Assembly: GCA_947445425.1 (NCBI GenBank)
Contig: CANFFA010000139.1
Coordinates: forward strand, 1 to 6,580
Direction: 5' to 3'
From: Paludibacteraceae bacterium
GTDB lineage: Bacteria > Bacteroidota > Bacteroidia > Bacteroidales > Paludibacteraceae
Length of the DNA: 6,580 bases
Shown here: piece after piece, positions 1-6,157 of the stretch
Layout of the letters: each line of letters starts with the position of its first letter
Position numbering within the stretch: position 1 is the stretch's first letter
Notes under the pieces: generated by a model
Seen by the model: the letters and a program-made list of their open reading frames with translations, nothing else
Told to the model about the DNA's origin: nothing
Database searches by the model: none
Program-made: the position numbers and the translations under genes

Positions 1-153
1 ATTCAATGATAAATAGACTTTTGGGAATTCATTATTGGCAATAGTGCCCTCTACAATAATTTTTTGCGTATACCCTTTTATTTTATATTCTAAATCAGGT
101 TGGCACGCTATTGAAAAAAAGAGTAGATAAGAATATAGAAAGGTTTTAATCAT
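1..153 (-). CDS. DUF4249-like outer-membrane lipoprotein, N-terminal part (runs off left edge)
   Basis: The reverse strand reads an open frame of 51 codons from an ATG at 153 to the window edge, with no stop; the remainder lies outside. The first 16 residues are a lipoprotein-type signal (MIKTFLYSYLLFFSIA) followed by Cys17 in the context SIAC and then QPDLE, so the mature protein would be lipid-anchored. The next stretch, with KIIVEGTI and a hydrophobic KVYLSL strand, resembles the start of the DUF4249 domain, whose members typically begin with a (V)VEGxI strand soon after the lipid-modified Cys. It starts only 7 nt after the stop of the receptor gene, so the two are almost certainly co-transcribed. 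DUF4249 lipoproteins are commonly encoded next to TonB-dependent receptors of exactly this type; their function is not established, and a surface-exposed partner of the receptor is an inference. Family assignment rests on a short N-terminus plus context. Confidence 0.75.
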   Translation of the reverse strand, partial: MIKTFLYSYLLFFSIACQPDLEYKIKGYTQKIIVEGTIANNEFPKVYLSLN

Positions 154-160
154 AACAATT

Positions 161-2338
161 TTAAAAATGAAAAGTCCAAGAAACAGAGGGAAGTATAGGG
201 AGTAAATAGGACATGTCTATTTGATAACTTCCTGACTTGTATGAATTTGTTGTTAGGTAGACTTGGTACGGATTCGCCCTATTATACGCATTGTAAATTG
301 AAAAGTTAAGTTCAGATTTGATTCCCCGCCAGTTTTTTAGTTTATAGTTCGCTGCGAGATCCAGACGGTGGTAGGCTGGCATTTCAAAAGCATTGTATTT
401 GCCATATTCCATGATCACTTTATTGTCAATGACGAACCAGCCGACCGGAAGATTCATTCGATTACCAGTGGCATAGACAAATATAGCGGAACAACTCCAA
501 CGCTCATTTATTTTAAACATACCAACAATAGAAAGATCATGTCGTCTGTCATTTCGAGCCAGAAAAGGTAATCCGCTGTTTATTTGGTCAAACTGCCGAA
601 AACTCCAAGCCAGATTGTAAGAGATCCATCCTGTAAATGGACCAATGCTTTTCCCTAGTTTCCATTCTGAACCATAAGACCATCCCTTTCCCACCAAAAC
701 AGATTTGTCTACCATTTGATTAGTGAAAGTTGCCTCAATACCATTTTTGAATTCTAGTTGATTTTCTAAGGTTTTGTAATATCCTTCCACGCTCAATTCC
801 CACTCGTTGTTTAAGAAGTTGCGGAAATAACCACCCGAAAAATGCCAGGAGCTCTGCGGTTGTACATAGAGTGAGGCTGGAATCTGTATGTCAACGGGCA
901 CTCCAAACGGAACAACAGGGATTTGATGAAGATATTGGTAATGCCGAGTTGCTGCAAGTTTTACTGAGGAGACCTGATTTATTAAATACCTGCTGTAAAA
1001 TCGAGGTTCGAGGGTGATTGGAAATGTTTTGATTAACTTATTGTCAGTGTAAATAAAATCCCCCTCTTTGTTGTAATCATTGTAAGGGCCTACGTGTGCG
1101 TAGAGATTTGAGCGGAGACCAACATTGAATTGCCAATTTTTACAGCTCCATTCGTCTCGCAAATAAAGTACTCCTTGTACTGAGTGGATTTGATTGATTT
1201 GGTTACTGATTTCCAAGGGTGACAGTGAGTCAGAATTTACTTGGTTGGGAAATGCCTTATTGTAGGCTATCTCAGTCCCGAATTTAATTTGATGATTATC
1301 AACCATATGAAAAAAATCAGCCTTGTAATTGATATTCTCAAATTGTGATTGTAGCATTTGATAGGAGCTGTACCATTGAAAGGTAGATTCTATTTTGAAT
1401 CTTGAATAATTTAACTGGTGGTTCATGCTCCAGCTTTCATTGAAAATATGATTCAGCTGTGTACCCGCAGCCCTGTTTCCCCAGGAGGTTGTATTTCTGT
1501 TGAGATTGTTGTCCGAAAAGGATCCAATTTTCAAAGCGTCAATGCCAGTATAAAGATGTGCATTTAATTTGGTTCGGTTGGAAATTTGGTAACTAAATCC
1601 ACTGTTCGCATCCCAAAAATCATACTTGTTTTCTGTAAGTAACTCATTCACACCCAATGCACTAAGAGAAGGCAGAATGACACTTCCAATATAACTTCCC
1701 CGAAAGGAGCCGTAAATGGCAAATTTGGAGCTGAGTGGAGTTTGAACGGAGAGTCGGGAGGAAATGAGCCCGATTGAACCATCGACTTTTGATGATTCTG
1801 GAACAATATTTCTACTGCTAATTTCAATGATTGAGGAAAGGCGTCCACCATATTCCGCAGGAATGTCCGATTTAAAAAATCGCATTTGTCCTATTAAATC
1901 AGGATTGAAGACAGAGAATAGACCCATTACATGAGTGGGATTTTGTATCAAAGTACCATTGAGTAAAACCAGATTTTGATCATTACTTCCGCCTCGAACA
2001 TAAAGTCCAGAATTGGCTTCGCCAGCTTGTGATACTCCACCCATATACTGTAGGGCTTTGTAGGGATCGCTCTCTCCTGCAAACTTAGGAAGTTGGGTTA
2101 ATTGATTAATATCGATATGTATACCTGAAGATCCACTGGTTATATTTGCTAAACGATGTTTAGAATTTACCTCAACCTCATTTATTCCAAATTCTTTTTT
2201 GGAGATAGAAGTAGTGTCTACAAATCCAGAATTAATGGATAATATATCTTTTGCGAAACATGATCCTAAAAAACATAGAAACACACTTATTAACAACATT
2301 ATCTTTGAATATCGATAAGTAAAAGTGTCTAGTATCAT
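161..2338 (-). CDS. TonB-dependent outer-membrane receptor (DUF4249-partner type)
   Basis: Predicted 725-residue outer-membrane transporter taking up an unknown ligand with energy from TonB-ExbBD. Residues 1-29 form a signal peptide: basic YRYSK, hydrophobic MLLISVFLCFLG, then SCFA. The plug domain spans about 50-175, with INEVEV, QLPKFAGESDPYKALQYMGG, the loop YVRGGSNDQNLVLLNG (about 113-128), FSVFNPDLIG and AEYGGRLSS (about 161-169). The rest looks like an outer-membrane beta-barrel, with alternating aromatic strands, ending in WTFHF with the C-terminal Phe expected for BAM-inserted proteins. I start it at the ATG at 2338; an in-frame TTG 15 nt upstream falls inside a -7 promoter match. A second ATG at 2299 would leave a signal peptide without a basic n-region, though it would give a longer leader. 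The N-terminal carboxypeptidase-regulatory-like domain frequent in this subfamily is absent. A lipoprotein gene follows 7 nt downstream. The substrate cannot be deduced. Confidence 0.93.
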   Translation of the reverse strand: MILDTFTYRYSKIMLLISVFLCFLGSCFAKDILSINSGFVDTTSISKKEFGINEVEVNSKHRLANITSGSSGIHIDINQLTQLPKFAGESDPYKALQYMGGVSQAGEANSGLYVRGGSNDQNLVLLNGTLIQNPTHVMGLFSVFNPDLIGQMRFFKSDIPAEYGGRLSSIIEISSRNIVPESSKVDGSIGLISSRLSVQTPLSSKFAIYGSFRGSYIGSVILPSLSALGVNELLTENKYDFWDANSGFSYQISNRTKLNAHLYTGIDALKIGSFSDNNLNRNTTSWGNRAAGTQLNHIFNESWSMNHQLNYSRFKIESTFQWYSSYQMLQSQFENINYKADFFHMVDNHQIKFGTEIAYNKAFPNQVNSDSLSPLEISNQINQIHSVQGVLYLRDEWSCKNWQFNVGLRSNLYAHVGPYNDYNKEGDFIYTDNKLIKTFPITLEPRFYSRYLINQVSSVKLAATRHYQYLHQIPVVPFGVPVDIQIPASLYVQPQSSWHFSGGYFRNFLNNEWELSVEGYYKTLENQLEFKNGIEATFTNQMVDKSVLVGKGWSYGSEWKLGKSIGPFTGWISYNLAWSFRQFDQINSGLPFLARNDRRHDLSIVGMFKINERWSCSAIFVYATGNRMNLPVGWFVIDNKVIMEYGKYNAFEMPAYHRLDLAANYKLKNWRGIKSELNFSIYNAYNRANPYQVYLTTNSYKSGSYQIDMSYLLPILPSVSWTFHF

Positions 2339-2350
2339 ATTTATTCTAGT

Positions 2351-2358
2351 CAAATTTA
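2351..2358 (-). promoter_or_regulatory. Candidate -7 promoter element for the receptor-lipoprotein operon
   Basis: On the minus strand this reads TAAATTTG, a full match to the Bacteroidota -7 consensus TAnnTTTG, 12 nt before the ATG at 2338. No TTG lies at the usual 19-21 nt upstream; the nearest is 24 nt away. If used with start 2338 the leader would be only a few nucleotides; with start 2299 it would be about 45 nt. In such AT-rich DNA a match could be chance, hence moderate confidence. Confidence 0.4.
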
Positions 2359-2385
2359 TTTTTCAAATAGAACTATAAAAAACAA

Positions 2386-2419
2386 GGACTAAAAAAGGTT
2401 TTATTCCCTAATTTAGTCC
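2386..2419 (-). terminator. Probable intrinsic terminator after tRNA-Ser
   Basis: GGACTAAA (2386-2393) and TTTAGTCC (2412-2419) form a perfect 8-bp stem with an 18-nt loop. Read on the minus strand the stem is followed by TTGTTTTTT, as in a Rho-independent terminator. It sits about 34 nt beyond the tRNA 3' end and before the receptor promoter, where it would separate the two units. The stem is only half G/C-paired and the loop is long, so efficiency is uncertain. Confidence 0.5.
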
Positions 2420-2452
2420 CTTTTATTAACAGCAGCTTTTAAGCAAACTTTG

Positions 2453-2540
2453 CGGAGAGGAAGGGATTCGAACCCCCGGTACCCTTTTGGAGTACATACG
2501 CTTTCCAAGCGTACCTCTTCAACCACTCGAGCACCTCTCC
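2453..2540 (-). tRNA. tRNA-Ser (anticodon GGA)
   Basis: The 88-nt minus-strand sequence folds as a class II tRNA. The acceptor GGAGAGG (2534-2540) pairs perfectly with CCTCTCC (2454-2460), with discriminator G at 2453. The D arm is CTC/GAG. The anticodon stem TACGC/GCGTA closes the loop TTGGAAA, giving anticodon GGA, which decodes UCC and UCU. The long variable arm has a 6-bp stem GTACTC/GGGTAC, diagnostic of serine, leucine or tyrosine tRNAs. The T loop is TTCGAAT. The CCA end is not encoded and must be added after transcription. The T stem GGGGG/CCCTT contains two G-U pairs at its base. It has its own promoter match upstream and a probable terminator downstream. Confidence 0.97.
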
Positions 2541-2550
2541 GTTTGAACTG

Positions 2551-2580
2551 CAAAGTTAGAAAAAAAAAGGCAATTGGCAA
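2551..2580 (-). promoter_or_regulatory. Promoter for tRNA-Ser (Bacteroidota -33/-7 type)
   Basis: On the minus strand TTG (2580-2578) is followed after exactly 19 nt by TAACTTTG (2558-2551), matching the Bacteroidota consensus TTG-N19-21-TAnnTTTG. The -7 element ends 10 nt before the first tRNA base, leaving a very short leader to be trimmed by RNase P. The -33 element and spacer overlap the stem and T-tract of the terminator at 2564-2597. Confidence 0.72.
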
Positions 2581-2597
2581 CTGCCAACCGCCTTTTT
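2564..2597 (-). terminator. Intrinsic terminator of the guaA-tatD operon
   Basis: The outer stem AAAAAGGC/GCCTTTTT (2564-2571 with 2590-2597) encloses an aa/cc internal mismatch and an inner stem TTGGCA/TGCCAA (2574-2579 with 2582-2587). On the minus strand the hairpin runs into nine consecutive T, making a strong Rho-independent terminator about 50 nt after the tatD stop. Its A/T-flanked symmetry could also terminate on the plus strand, but no plus-strand gene reads into it here. Confidence 0.85.
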
Positions 2598-2643
2598 GCG
2601 ACAAATAAATGGTATACTGCTGAATAATTGAGTATTATAATGT

Positions 2644-3417
2644 CTATAGATTAATACGAGTAAATAAATTTAATGCATTTTGAGTAGTAATCCTATCAAT
2701 TTCCTGCGGACTTAAGTTATAGACATCCACCAGCTTTTCACAAATAAGACTAACATAAGCACTCTCATTTCGTTTACCTCGATGTGGAGTTGGCGTTAAA
2801 TAAGGTGCATCAGTTTCTAATAAAATGTGATTCAAATCAATCTGTTTCAACACTTCTGCTAATCCAGAATTCTTAAAAGTCAAAATCCCATTGATTCCCA
2901 ATTTAAAGCCGCCAAAGGCAAGGATCTCATTTGCCTCCTCCACCGTCCCGATGAAGCTATGAAAAACGCCTCTTAGTCCCTTATTTCTAAAAGGTTCCAA
3001 GGCCTCCATCGTTTCACGAAAGGAATTACGCACATGAATGATCAAGGGTAAATCAAAATCCAAGGACCATTGTACTTGCTGCTGAAAGGCCTTTAGTTGT
3101 TGTGGATAATAAGTCTTGTCCCAATAAAGGTCAATACCCACTTCGCCCAAGGCAACATAATTACCAAATTGTAATTCGGCCCTCACGGTTATTAATTGAG
3201 TCTCATAATCTTCTTTTACATAGGTGGGATGTAAACCTATGGCAGCATGACAATATCCTGGATATTGGGATTTTAACTCTATCATGCGGGGCAAAGAGTA
3301 GATGTCTACATTGGGCAAAATAATATGCTCAACACCAGCTGCTTTTGAACGTGCAATCATTTCATCACGGTCAGCATCAAATTCCTCTGAATAGAGGTGG
3401 GAATGGGTATCAATCAT
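2644..3417 (-). CDS. tatD: TatD family metal-dependent hydrolase / DNase
   Basis: Predicted 257-residue TIM-barrel enzyme of the TatD family, close to the usual length of about 255-265. All expected metal-site motifs are visible: IDTHSHL with His5 and His7, GEVGID with Glu92, LIIHVR with His128, VFHSF with His153 and LETDAPYL with Asp203. AIGLHP (His63) and the tail TPTPHRGKRNE are also typical. Family members are divalent-metal nucleases, with 3'-5' exonuclease activity on single-stranded DNA and RNA reported for E. coli TatD; despite the name they are not required for Tat export. It starts at an ATG 15 nt after the guaA stop, with no promoter signal between them, so it is probably the second gene of a guaA-tatD unit. 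The terminator at 2564-2597 follows. The paralogues TatD, YcfH and YjjV are hard to separate by motif alone, so the gene symbol is a family label. Confidence 0.92.
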   Translation of the reverse strand: MIDTHSHLYSEEFDADRDEMIARSKAAGVEHIILPNVDIYSLPRMIELKSQYPGYCHAAIGLHPTYVKEDYETQLITVRAELQFGNYVALGEVGIDLYWDKTYYPQQLKAFQQQVQWSLDFDLPLIIHVRNSFRETMEALEPFRNKGLRGVFHSFIGTVEEANEILAFGGFKLGINGILTFKNSGLAEVLKQIDLNHILLETDAPYLTPTPHRGKRNESAYVSLICEKLVDVYNLSPQEIDRITTQNALNLFTRINL

Positions 3418-3432
3418 GGTACTTCACTATTT

Positions 3433-4953
3433 TTATTCCCACTCAATGGTTGCAGGTGGTTTAGAACTAATGTCATACACTACACGGTTCACCCCTTTTA
3501 CTTTGTTGATGATTTCATTAGACATTTTAGCCAAGAAATCATAAGGCAATTGTGCCCAATCTGCTGTCATCGCATCGGTAGAAGTTACTGCTCGCAATGC
3601 AACAGCATTCTCATAAGTTCTTTCATCGCCCATTACGCCAACAGATTGAACAGGAAGTAAAATAACGCCAGCTTGCCATACAGAATCATAAAGGTTCCAT
3701 TCCCGCAATCCATTGATAAAGATATCATCCGCTTCTTGTAAAATGCGAACTTTATCTTCTGTAATGTCTCCCAAAATACGAACGGCTAATCCTGGTCCTG
3801 GGAAAGGTTGACGCTTGATTAAATGGTGCATCATTCCCAACTCTGTACCCACACGACGAACTTCATCTTTGAAAAGCAAACGCAATGGTTCACAAAGTTT
3901 GAGGTTCATCTTTTCAGGAAGTCCACCCACATTGTGGTGCGATTTAATCACTGTTCCTGTAATTGACAATGATTCAATAATATCTGGATAAATGGTTCCT
4001 TGTGCCAACCATTTTACATCTTTAATTTTATGTGCTTCTTCATCAAATACGTCAATAAAACCAGCACCAATAATTTTACGTTTTTGTTCTGGATCAGAAA
4101 CGCCATCCAATGCTTTATAGAAATGATCTTTGGCATTTACTCCAATTACATTTAATCCTAAATGCTCATAATCACGCATTACGTTTTCAAATTCATTTTT
4201 GCGTAATAAACCATGATCCACAAAAATACAGGTTAGGTTTTTGCCAATGGCCTTGTTTAACAATACTGCAGCAACCGATGAATCAACACCACCAGATAAT
4301 CCTAATAACACGCGATCATTGCCCAATTGAGCTTTTAATTCTGCTACTGTACTTTCAATAAATGAAGCTGGCGACCAGTTTTTTGTACATCCACAAATAT
4401 CCAAAAAGTTTTCAAGCAAAAGCGTTCCATCTAAAGTATGAAAAACTTCAGGGTGGAATTGTACGCCCCAAGTTTGCTCTCCTTCAATCTTATAGGCTGC
4501 CAATTCAACATCATCCGAACTTGCAATTTTTTTAAAGTGAGTTGGGATTTCAGTAATACTGTCACCATGTGACATCCATATTTGAGAACCCAATTGAACC
4601 TCTTTCAACAGTTCATCTTCGCCATGTATATAAGATAGATTGGCACGACCATATTCACGTGTACCTGCTGATTCCACCTTTCCACCAGAAGTATAAGCCA
4701 AGTACTGAGCACCATAACAGATTCCCAATACAGGATACTTACCACGGATATTTGTCAGATCAGCTTTAAAAGCAGTTGGATCATAAACAGAATAAGGACT
4801 ACCTGACAGAATAACTCCTTTAATATCATCGGTATGCTCAGGAAATTTATTATAAGGAACAATTTCGCAATACTCGTTTAATTCGCGCAAACGACGACCG
4901 ATTAATTGCGTGGTTTGAGAACCGAAATCGAGGATAACAATTTTTTCTTGCAT
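3433..4953 (-). CDS. guaA: GMP synthase (glutamine-hydrolysing)
   Basis: 506-residue cytoplasmic enzyme for the last step of GMP synthesis: XMP, ATP and glutamine give GMP, AMP, pyrophosphate and glutamate. Residues 1 to about 190 are the class I glutamine amidotransferase, with the oxyanion-region SGSPYSVYD (50-58), nucleophile Cys79 in LGICYGAQ, and His167 and Glu169 in GVQFHPEV. From about 195 comes the ATP-pyrophosphatase domain with PP-loop LSGGVDSS (219-226), FVDHGLLR (244-251) and [12 protein letters not shown] (317-328). The C-terminal dimerisation/XMP-binding part contains [12 protein letters not shown] (381-392) and the family's signature ending KPPATIEWE. The length is slightly under that of E. 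coli GuaA and nothing is missing. The ATG at 4953 directly precedes [11 protein letters not shown], the canonical start. It is the first gene before tatD, and a good promoter lies at 5008-5037, giving a leader of about 50 nt. I see no purine riboswitch in that leader. Confidence 0.98.
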   Translation of the reverse strand: MQEKIVILDFGSQTTQLIGRRLRELNEYCEIVPYNKFPEHTDDIKGVILSGSPYSVYDPTAFKADLTNIRGKYPVLGICYGAQYLAYTSGGKVESAGTREYGRANLSYIHGEDELLKEVQLGSQIWMSHGDSITEIPTHFKKIASSDDVELAAYKIEGEQTWGVQFHPEVFHTLDGTLLLENFLDICGCTKNWSPASFIESTVAELKAQLGNDRVLLGLSGGVDSSVAAVLLNKAIGKNLTCIFVDHGLLRKNEFENVMRDYEHLGLNVIGVNAKDHFYKALDGVSDPEQKRKIIGAGFIDVFDEEAHKIKDVKWLAQGTIYPDIIESLSITGTVIKSHHNVGGLPEKMNLKLCEPLRLLFKDEVRRVGTELGMMHHLIKRQPFPGPGLAVRILGDITEDKVRILQEADDIFINGLREWNLYDSVWQAGVILLPVQSVGVMGDERTYENAVALRAVTSTDAMTADWAQLPYDFLAKMSNEIINKVKGVNRVVYDISSKPPATIEWE

Positions 4954-5007
4954 GAGTTTGTTAGATAAGCGTTTAACACTTGAGAAAATTCACTTTTATA
5001 TTGAGTA

Positions 5008-5037
5008 CAAAAGTACTAATTTCTGTTCATTCTACAA
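5008..5037 (-). promoter_or_regulatory. Promoter of the guaA-tatD operon
   Basis: The minus strand has TTG (5037-5035), a 19-nt spacer, and TACTTTTG (5015-5008), a full match to the Bacteroidota consensus TTG-N19-21-TAnnTTTG. The predicted start of transcription is near 5001, about 50 nt ahead of the guaA ATG. No operator or riboswitch is evident in the leader. Confidence 0.72.
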
Positions 5038-5078
5038 TCTAAGCTAATTCATAATGCATCATTCAATGTCGTTTAATC

Positions 5079-5275
5079 AAGCCTGAAGGGCTTATTGGTG
5101 AATAGCCACGAGTGAAACTCGTGGATGTGCATGTAGTATTTGTCCAACCCTGAAAGGGTTGAAGGTGATAAATAATTAACCTTCAACCCTTTCAGGGTTA
5201 TGTTGTTTTTCTGCAATTTACCACGAGTTTCACTCGTGGCTATTCACTTTCAAGCCCTTTGGGCTTTTAAAGCCC
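5079..5275. repeat. Concentric nested inverted-repeat (REP-like) element
   Basis: Three pairs of inverted arms share one exact centre at 5172.5. The inner arms 5146-5166 and 5179-5199 (21 nt, perfect) surround a 12-nt AT-only-but-one loop. The middle arms 5098-5124 and 5221-5247 are 27 nt and perfect. The outer arms 5079-5093 and 5252-5266 pair imperfectly in the middle. Each arm is also a small palindrome with a 5-nt loop: AACCC-TGAAA-GGGTT, CCACGAG-TGAAA-CTCGTGG and AAGCC-TGAAG-GGCTT. A further palindrome GGGCTTT-T-AAAGCCC lies at 5261-5275. The architecture is like REP/BIME elements mobilised by RAYT transposases, and similar palindromes are, from memory, common between genes in Bacteroidota; no transposase gene is present here. 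The two 21-nt spacers between middle and inner arms are equal in length but unrelated in sequence. Confidence 0.85.
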
Positions 5276-5427
5276 CATAGACTTAATTAAACTACATAGG
5301 TGCATAATTCAGGATCAAATAAGATGCTCTTTACTAATTATTTGCAGGTATATTGATTTTAAATTCTTTCTATTTATTTCCTTGTACACAATTTCTTAAG
5401 TTGATTAGAACAAGAAGAAAAAAGATG

Positions 5428-5435
5428 TAATTTTG
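5428..5435 (+). promoter_or_regulatory. Candidate -7 promoter element for cvpA
   Basis: TAATTTTG fully matches TAnnTTTG and lies 27 nt before the ATG at 5463, which would give a leader of about 20 nt. The nearest upstream TTG (5401-5403) is 24 nt away rather than 19-21, so the -33 part is weak. The element contains the TTG that could otherwise be read as an upstream start codon for cvpA. Confidence 0.5.
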
Positions 5436-5462
5436 CAGTTCAATTTATCAATCAAACAAATC

Positions 5463-5954
5463 ATGAATGCATTGGATTATTTTCTCATCCTTCCCATTGT
5501 TGTCGGCTTTATTTGGGGCGTTTTCAACGGACTTATAAAGGAATTAACTTCATTGGTAGCTATCATTTTGGGAATCTATGGGGCTAAAATTTTTGCACCT
5601 TATGTAGCCCATTTTTTTATAGACACACTTAAATTCTCCAAAATCATTGCCTATCCCTTTGCTTATATCCTATTGTTCATAGTCATCTCATTATCAATGA
5701 ATCTATTATCAAAAGTGATCAGCAGCATACTCAGTAGTTTGGCATTGGGTGGAGTCAATAAATTATTGGGAGGGGTTTTTGGTGGATTAAAAATAGCGCT
5801 GATTTTAAGCATATTAATAAACGTATTCAATTTAATTGATCAACAATTTTCAATTATAAAAGCGGAAACAAAATCTAAATCGATCGCTTATCGACCTTTA
5901 ATGAAAATTGCACCAGAACTTTGGGAGGAAACTAAAAAGAGCAAAAAGGAATAG
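5463..5954 (+). CDS. cvpA: CvpA family inner-membrane protein
   Basis: Predicted 163-residue integral membrane protein. It opens with MNALDYFLILPIVVG, the typical CvpA N-terminus (an N-x-[LV]-D start leading into helix 1), followed by the G-x-x-x-G-L-x-[KR]-E-L segment GVFNGLIKEL (19-28). Hydrophobic helices fall at about 5-21, 27-44, 60-84 and 106-125. The conserved GGVNKLLGGVFGGLK (96-110) sits just before helix 4, and a charged tail ending ETKKSKKE follows. E. coli CvpA is required for colicin V production and has been linked to envelope stress resistance; the molecular function is unknown. I start it at the ATG at 5463, because an in-frame TTG at 5433 lies within a -7 promoter match and would add a non-conserved extension. 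The gene stands alone, divergent from guaA, with inverted-repeat elements on both sides. No convincing intrinsic terminator follows it. Confidence 0.88.
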   Translation: MNALDYFLILPIVVGFIWGVFNGLIKELTSLVAIILGIYGAKIFAPYVAHFFIDTLKFSKIIAYPFAYILLFIVISLSMNLLSKVISSILSSLALGGVNKLLGGVFGGLKIALILSILINVFNLIDQQFSIIKAETKSKSIAYRPLMKIAPELWEETKKSKKE

Positions 5955-5981
5955 GAAGTACAAGAAGTCAAATAATCGGCA

Positions 5982-6010
5982 TTTTTGAACGCTAGTTTTT
6001 TTTTGAACGC
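5982..6010 (+). repeat. Short direct repeat abutting the 29-nt inverted repeat
   Basis: The 11-mer TTTTTGAACGC occurs at 5982-5992 and again at 6000-6010. The second copy runs into the left arm of the 6005-6120 inverted repeat. It may be a partial duplication of the element's end or an insertion scar. It is not a target-site duplication, since no copy follows the right arm. Confidence 0.6.
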
Positions 6011-6120
6011 AAATTCCGCAAATTAACGCAAATCAGAAACACACTAAAAAAAGACATATCAATAATGTTACTCTAATAATTAATTGTATTTATTTGCGTT
6101 AATTTGCGGAATTTGCGTTC
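6005..6120. repeat. Long inverted repeat with perfect 29-nt arms (MITE/REP-like)
   Basis: Positions 6005-6033 are the exact reverse complement of 6092-6120, separated by a 58-nt AT-rich spacer with no open frame. Each arm is itself built of three near-tandem CGCAAAT(T) units spaced 9 and 10 nt apart. Neither side has a T-tract in the right orientation: nine T precede the hairpin on the plus strand. It is therefore unlikely to be an intrinsic terminator. Such GCAAATT-type repeats look like dispersed non-coding elements, but copy number cannot be judged from one window. Confidence 0.85.
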
Positions 6121-6157
6121 TAAATCATGTCGAATACTTGTATGCATCTTCTAATTT

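Larger units (their letters stand above)
4954..5462. other. Divergent intergenic region between guaA and cvpA
   Basis: This 509-nt stretch without a gene holds three things. At the left is the guaA promoter (5008-5037). In the middle is a nested palindromic element (5079-5275). At the right is a -7 promoter match for cvpA (5428-5435). The AT-rich stretch 5276-5427 shows no open frame, RNA fold or further repeat that I can support. Confidence 0.8.

Noticed and set aside
1648..1851. 67-codon open frame inside the receptor gene in another minus frame
   Set aside because: It lies wholly within the receptor coding sequence, with no recognisable domain and no initiation signal.
2264..2280. Lipobox (LGSC) in the receptor signal peptide suggesting a lipoprotein
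   Set aside because: LGSC resembles a lipobox, but TonB receptors are barrel proteins normally processed by signal peptidase I, and SCFA-KD offers an ordinary cleavage site just after it.
2413..2604. 63-codon minus-strand open frame across the tRNA-Ser
   Set aside because: It overlaps the whole tRNA gene, its promoter and the terminator hairpin. Its sequence is explained by those structures, and it has no protein-like features.
4954..5007. Purine riboswitch in the guaA leader
   Set aside because: The leader is only about 50 nt from the predicted start, too short for a known purine aptamer plus expression platform, and I see no aptamer-like paired arms.
5079..5275. CRISPR-like array
   Set aside because: The repeats are inverted pairs around one centre, not regularly spaced direct repeats with unique spacers, and no cas gene is present.
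6005..6120. Inverted repeat as an intrinsic terminator for cvpA
   Set aside because: The loop is 58 nt and no T-tract follows the hairpin on either strand; the run of T precedes it on the plus strand.
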